Of a DNA stretch of 42,933 nucleotides, positions 41,241-42,933 are shown piece after piece. This DNA is from Chloracidobacterium sp. UBA6041. GTDB taxonomy: Bacteria > Acidobacteriota > Blastocatellia > Pyrinomonadales > Pyrinomonadaceae. The translations under genes and the position numbers were made by a program. The stretch's first letter is position 1, and every line of letters starts with the position of its first letter. The stretch is taken from the NCBI GenBank assembly GCA_002427845.1, contig DIYZ01000084.1, forward strand, positions 36,055-78,987. The letters are read 5' to 3'. A model generated the notes under the pieces. It saw only the letters and a program-made list of their open reading frames with translations. It was not told the DNA's origin and searched no databases.

Positions 41241-41278
41241 GGCATTAGGGGTGGGGACATTCTCGCTCGAGCCAACGG

Positions 41279-41968
41279 TTAAGAAGGCGAACCGTCGGAG
41301 TGCGGCTCGAGGATATAACCCTGACCGCGGCGCGTGTGGATGAGTTTCACGGCGCGCTGATCATCCACTTTCTTTCGTAACCGGTTAACAAATACCTCAA
41401 TCGTATTTGAGAAGGGATCAAACGACTGGTCCCAGACGTGTTCAGCAATCTCGGCGCGGGAGACAACCTGTCCCGCGTGCCTCGCAAGGTGCTCGAGAAG
41501 ACTGTATTCCTTTGCCGTCAATTCAATTTGCCGGCCGGCGCGAAAAACCTTTTGCCCGGCTAAGTCAATTATCAGATCTTCAACTTGAATCTGATCCGGG
41601 CGAACTTCGTTTCCGCGCCGCGATAGGGCGCGTAAACGGGCCAGCAACTCTCGAAACGAGAATGGCTTTGTCAGGTAATCGTCGGCACCGCTGTCGAGCC
41701 CGGCGATGCGATCGTCAACCGTTGCCCGCGCCGTCAGCATCAAGACGGGAGTGGCGTCTCCGCGCGCACGAAGCTCGCGACAGACCTCGAAGCCGTCCCG
41801 CCCGGAGAGCATCACGTCGAGTATGATCAGATCGTAATCGTTGACTGCCGCTTGATAGAGTGCGGCGTCGCCGTCGCCCACGACATCAACCGCGTAAGCG
41901 TGCTCGCGCAGTCCTTTGGCAATCACCTGGACCATGCGCGGCTCGTCTTCTACCAGCAGAATTCTCAT
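41279..41968 (-). CDS. OmpR/PhoB-type response regulator
   Basis: The protein has 229 residues. The receiver domain spans 1-115 with acidic pocket VEDEP (Asp8), phospho-acceptor Asp51 in LIILDVMLSGRDG, and LTKPFS Lys near 101. The winged-helix DNA-binding domain spans about 125-225, with RQIELTAKEYSLLEHLARHAG and IEVFVNRLRKKVDDQRAVKLIHTRRGQGYIL. Its likely partner is the histidine kinase at the far end of the locus, with targets including the PepSY-efflux genes. It starts 24 bases after the upstream PAP2 stop, which suggests that this phosphatase and the regulator share a transcript. Confidence 0.95.
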   Translation of the reverse strand: MRILLVEDEPRMVQVIAKGLREHAYAVDVVGDGDAALYQAAVNDYDLIILDVMLSGRDGFEVCRELRARGDATPVLMLTARATVDDRIAGLDSGADDYLTKPFSFRELLARLRALSRRGNEVRPDQIQVEDLIIDLAGQKVFRAGRQIELTAKEYSLLEHLARHAGQVVSRAEIAEHVWDQSFDPFSNTIEVFVNRLRKKVDDQRAVKLIHTRRGQGYILEPHSDGSPS

Positions 41969-41992
41969 ACCGTCGGATCGGTCAGTAACTGG

Positions 41993-42895
41993 CTAGAAGT
42001 TCCATGCCAGCATTGCCCCATACGTGCGGGATCGTGGGCTATAAATCGGTGCGATGCGCAGAAATAATTTTGATCGTACCAAGTCGTCAGGCTGTTTTTC
42101 ATTTAGAGCATCCAGAGCTGAATCGTGATGCTTATGATAGACATAACGGCCAGTGCCATAGCCGATGGCGCTTCCGACGAGTACATCGGACAGGAAGTGG
42201 TTCCGTCCCGTGTAGCGGGCGAGGCTGACGGCCGCGGCGACGCCGTATACGCCAAACTGAACAAGGGGGCGTTTATGGCCATACTCCTGGGCGATAACAG
42301 TGGCTAGCGACCAGGCGCTGATCGCATGACCGGAGGGAAACGAATTGCCGCCATCAAAAAACTCTCCACTGGAGTGGTCCACCGGCGGACGCTGGCGTTG
42401 CGAAACCGCTTTCAGCGCCTGAACCACAATCCCGCTATCAATGAGAGCTTCAGCGCCAAGCAAACCGGTTTCTCGGGCCCGGGCGTTGTTTGTAGCCCGA
42501 CCAGTTAAGTAGAACACTGCGGCAACACCTCCTGTCGCATAGATAGAACCAAGCTGGCTGACGTCTTTGCTGATTCTAAGTCTGCTGCGATTGTCTACAT
42601 GCTCAACCAATTCGCCGGATGTGCGGCGGTCGGTGGCAATCAAGGCCATAGTTGAAAGGCCGATCGGAGCCAACCATTTTGCGTCGCTCTCATGTAAATG
42701 AAACGGGGAGGTCCAAATCGCGCGTTGATCGTGGAGGATATTGACGAAGAATTTCTTTTCCTGGCTCGGTGTTGGTTTAGGAATCGCGCGGCCGGTGGGA
42801 GGAGTTTGCGCCATCCCATTACTTGTGAAGATCAGAATGACACTGAACAACAGGAGGCGAAACGACGCTGCCCGCATCGAATAATCAGTATTCAT
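41993..42895 (-). CDS. PAP2-family lipid phosphatase (copy a), upstream of the regulator
   Basis: The protein has 300 residues. GGAG lies about nine bases before the ATG at 42895. A signal-peptide-like N-terminus (MRAASFRLLLFSVILIFTSNGMA) precedes KKFFVNILHDQRAIWTSPFHLH. The signature is K-x6-RP in LKAVSQRQRP, PSGH in NSFPSGHAISAWSLA, and AR-x5-H-x3-D in ARYTGRNHFLSD, where the usual Ser before Arg is Ala. The C-terminus is YGAMLAWNF. It is very similar over its length to the PAP2 gene at 33666-34577. It is a putative periplasm-facing lipid phosphatase. The remaining bases to the window end hold no gene. Confidence 0.92.
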   Translation of the reverse strand: MNTDYSMRAASFRLLLFSVILIFTSNGMAQTPPTGRAIPKPTPSQEKKFFVNILHDQRAIWTSPFHLHESDAKWLAPIGLSTMALIATDRRTSGELVEHVDNRSRLRISKDVSQLGSIYATGGVAAVFYLTGRATNNARARETGLLGAEALIDSGIVVQALKAVSQRQRPPVDHSSGEFFDGGNSFPSGHAISAWSLATVIAQEYGHKRPLVQFGVYGVAAAVSLARYTGRNHFLSDVLVGSAIGYGTGRYVYHKHHDSALDALNEKQPDDLVRSKLFLRIAPIYSPRSRTYGAMLAWNF

Positions 42896-42933
42896 AGCGT
42901 TACTCCAATGAGTGAAATTCTAAATGGGGGAGC

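Overview
The window is about 43 kb of a Gram-negative, moderately GC-rich bacterial chromosome, probably Acidobacteriota (Blastocatellia-like). That placement is an inference from gene content: a Hanks-type kinase, secreted TonB-C and GIN-domain proteins, tandem PYROXD2/CrtI-like flavoproteins, a remnant of a DUF1570-type secreted protein and paired PAP2 phosphatases, together with many palindromic intergenic repeats. No rRNA, tRNA, prophage, insertion sequence or CRISPR array was found.

Layout. 1-5.0 kb (+): the 3' part of an FMN-binding PPOX-family gene, a secreted alpha/beta hydrolase, a DUF2585 membrane protein and a Ser/Thr kinase fused to a polytopic membrane domain. 5.1-6.7 kb (-): a MauE/DoxX-thioredoxin fusion followed by a DinB-fold protein. 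7.0-9.3 kb (+): a zinc-ribbon membrane protein, a GIN-domain lipoprotein, a 7Fe ferredoxin and a TonB-C protein. 9.3-16.5 kb: a truncated secreted-protein gene, a GNAT acetyltransferase, an M20 dipeptidase (-), an S41 C-terminal processing protease (+), a quinone oxidoreductase (-) and a lipid/diacylglycerol kinase (+). 16.6-20.7 kb (-): a sugar-phosphate operon, FGGY kinase - transketolase - rpiB. 20.9-22.9 kb: a multi-zinc-ribbon protein (+) and a threonine aldolase (-). 23.1-30.3 kb: two tandem CrtI/PYROXD2-like oxidoreductases, a decayed toxin-antitoxin island and a remnant of a third oxidoreductase start (all -), then a folate-dependent aminomethyltransferase and an APC permease (+). 30.4-32.1 kb: an exported protein of unknown function (+) and a secreted beta-propeller (-).

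32.2-42.9 kb (-) is one long envelope locus in the order PAP2 phosphatase, OmpR-type regulator, PepSY protein, TolC, membrane fusion protein, RND pump, second PAP2 phosphatase, histidine kinase. A PmrA/OmpR-type direct repeat sits just upstream of a -10-like element before the PepSY gene. This suggests that the two-component system at the two ends controls the efflux genes inside. The PAP2 enzymes would add lipid-phosphate remodelling.

The most distinctive sequence-level signal is the set of repeats. Several families of intergenic palindromes lie exactly at gene ends and supply the stop codon of the neighbouring gene (quinone oxidoreductase, lipid kinase, rpiB, CrtI-like 1, membrane fusion protein). 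One GC-rich palindrome-like segment appears to have entered the transketolase reading frame as a 35-codon insert. Another intergenic element can fold on paper into a cloverleaf.
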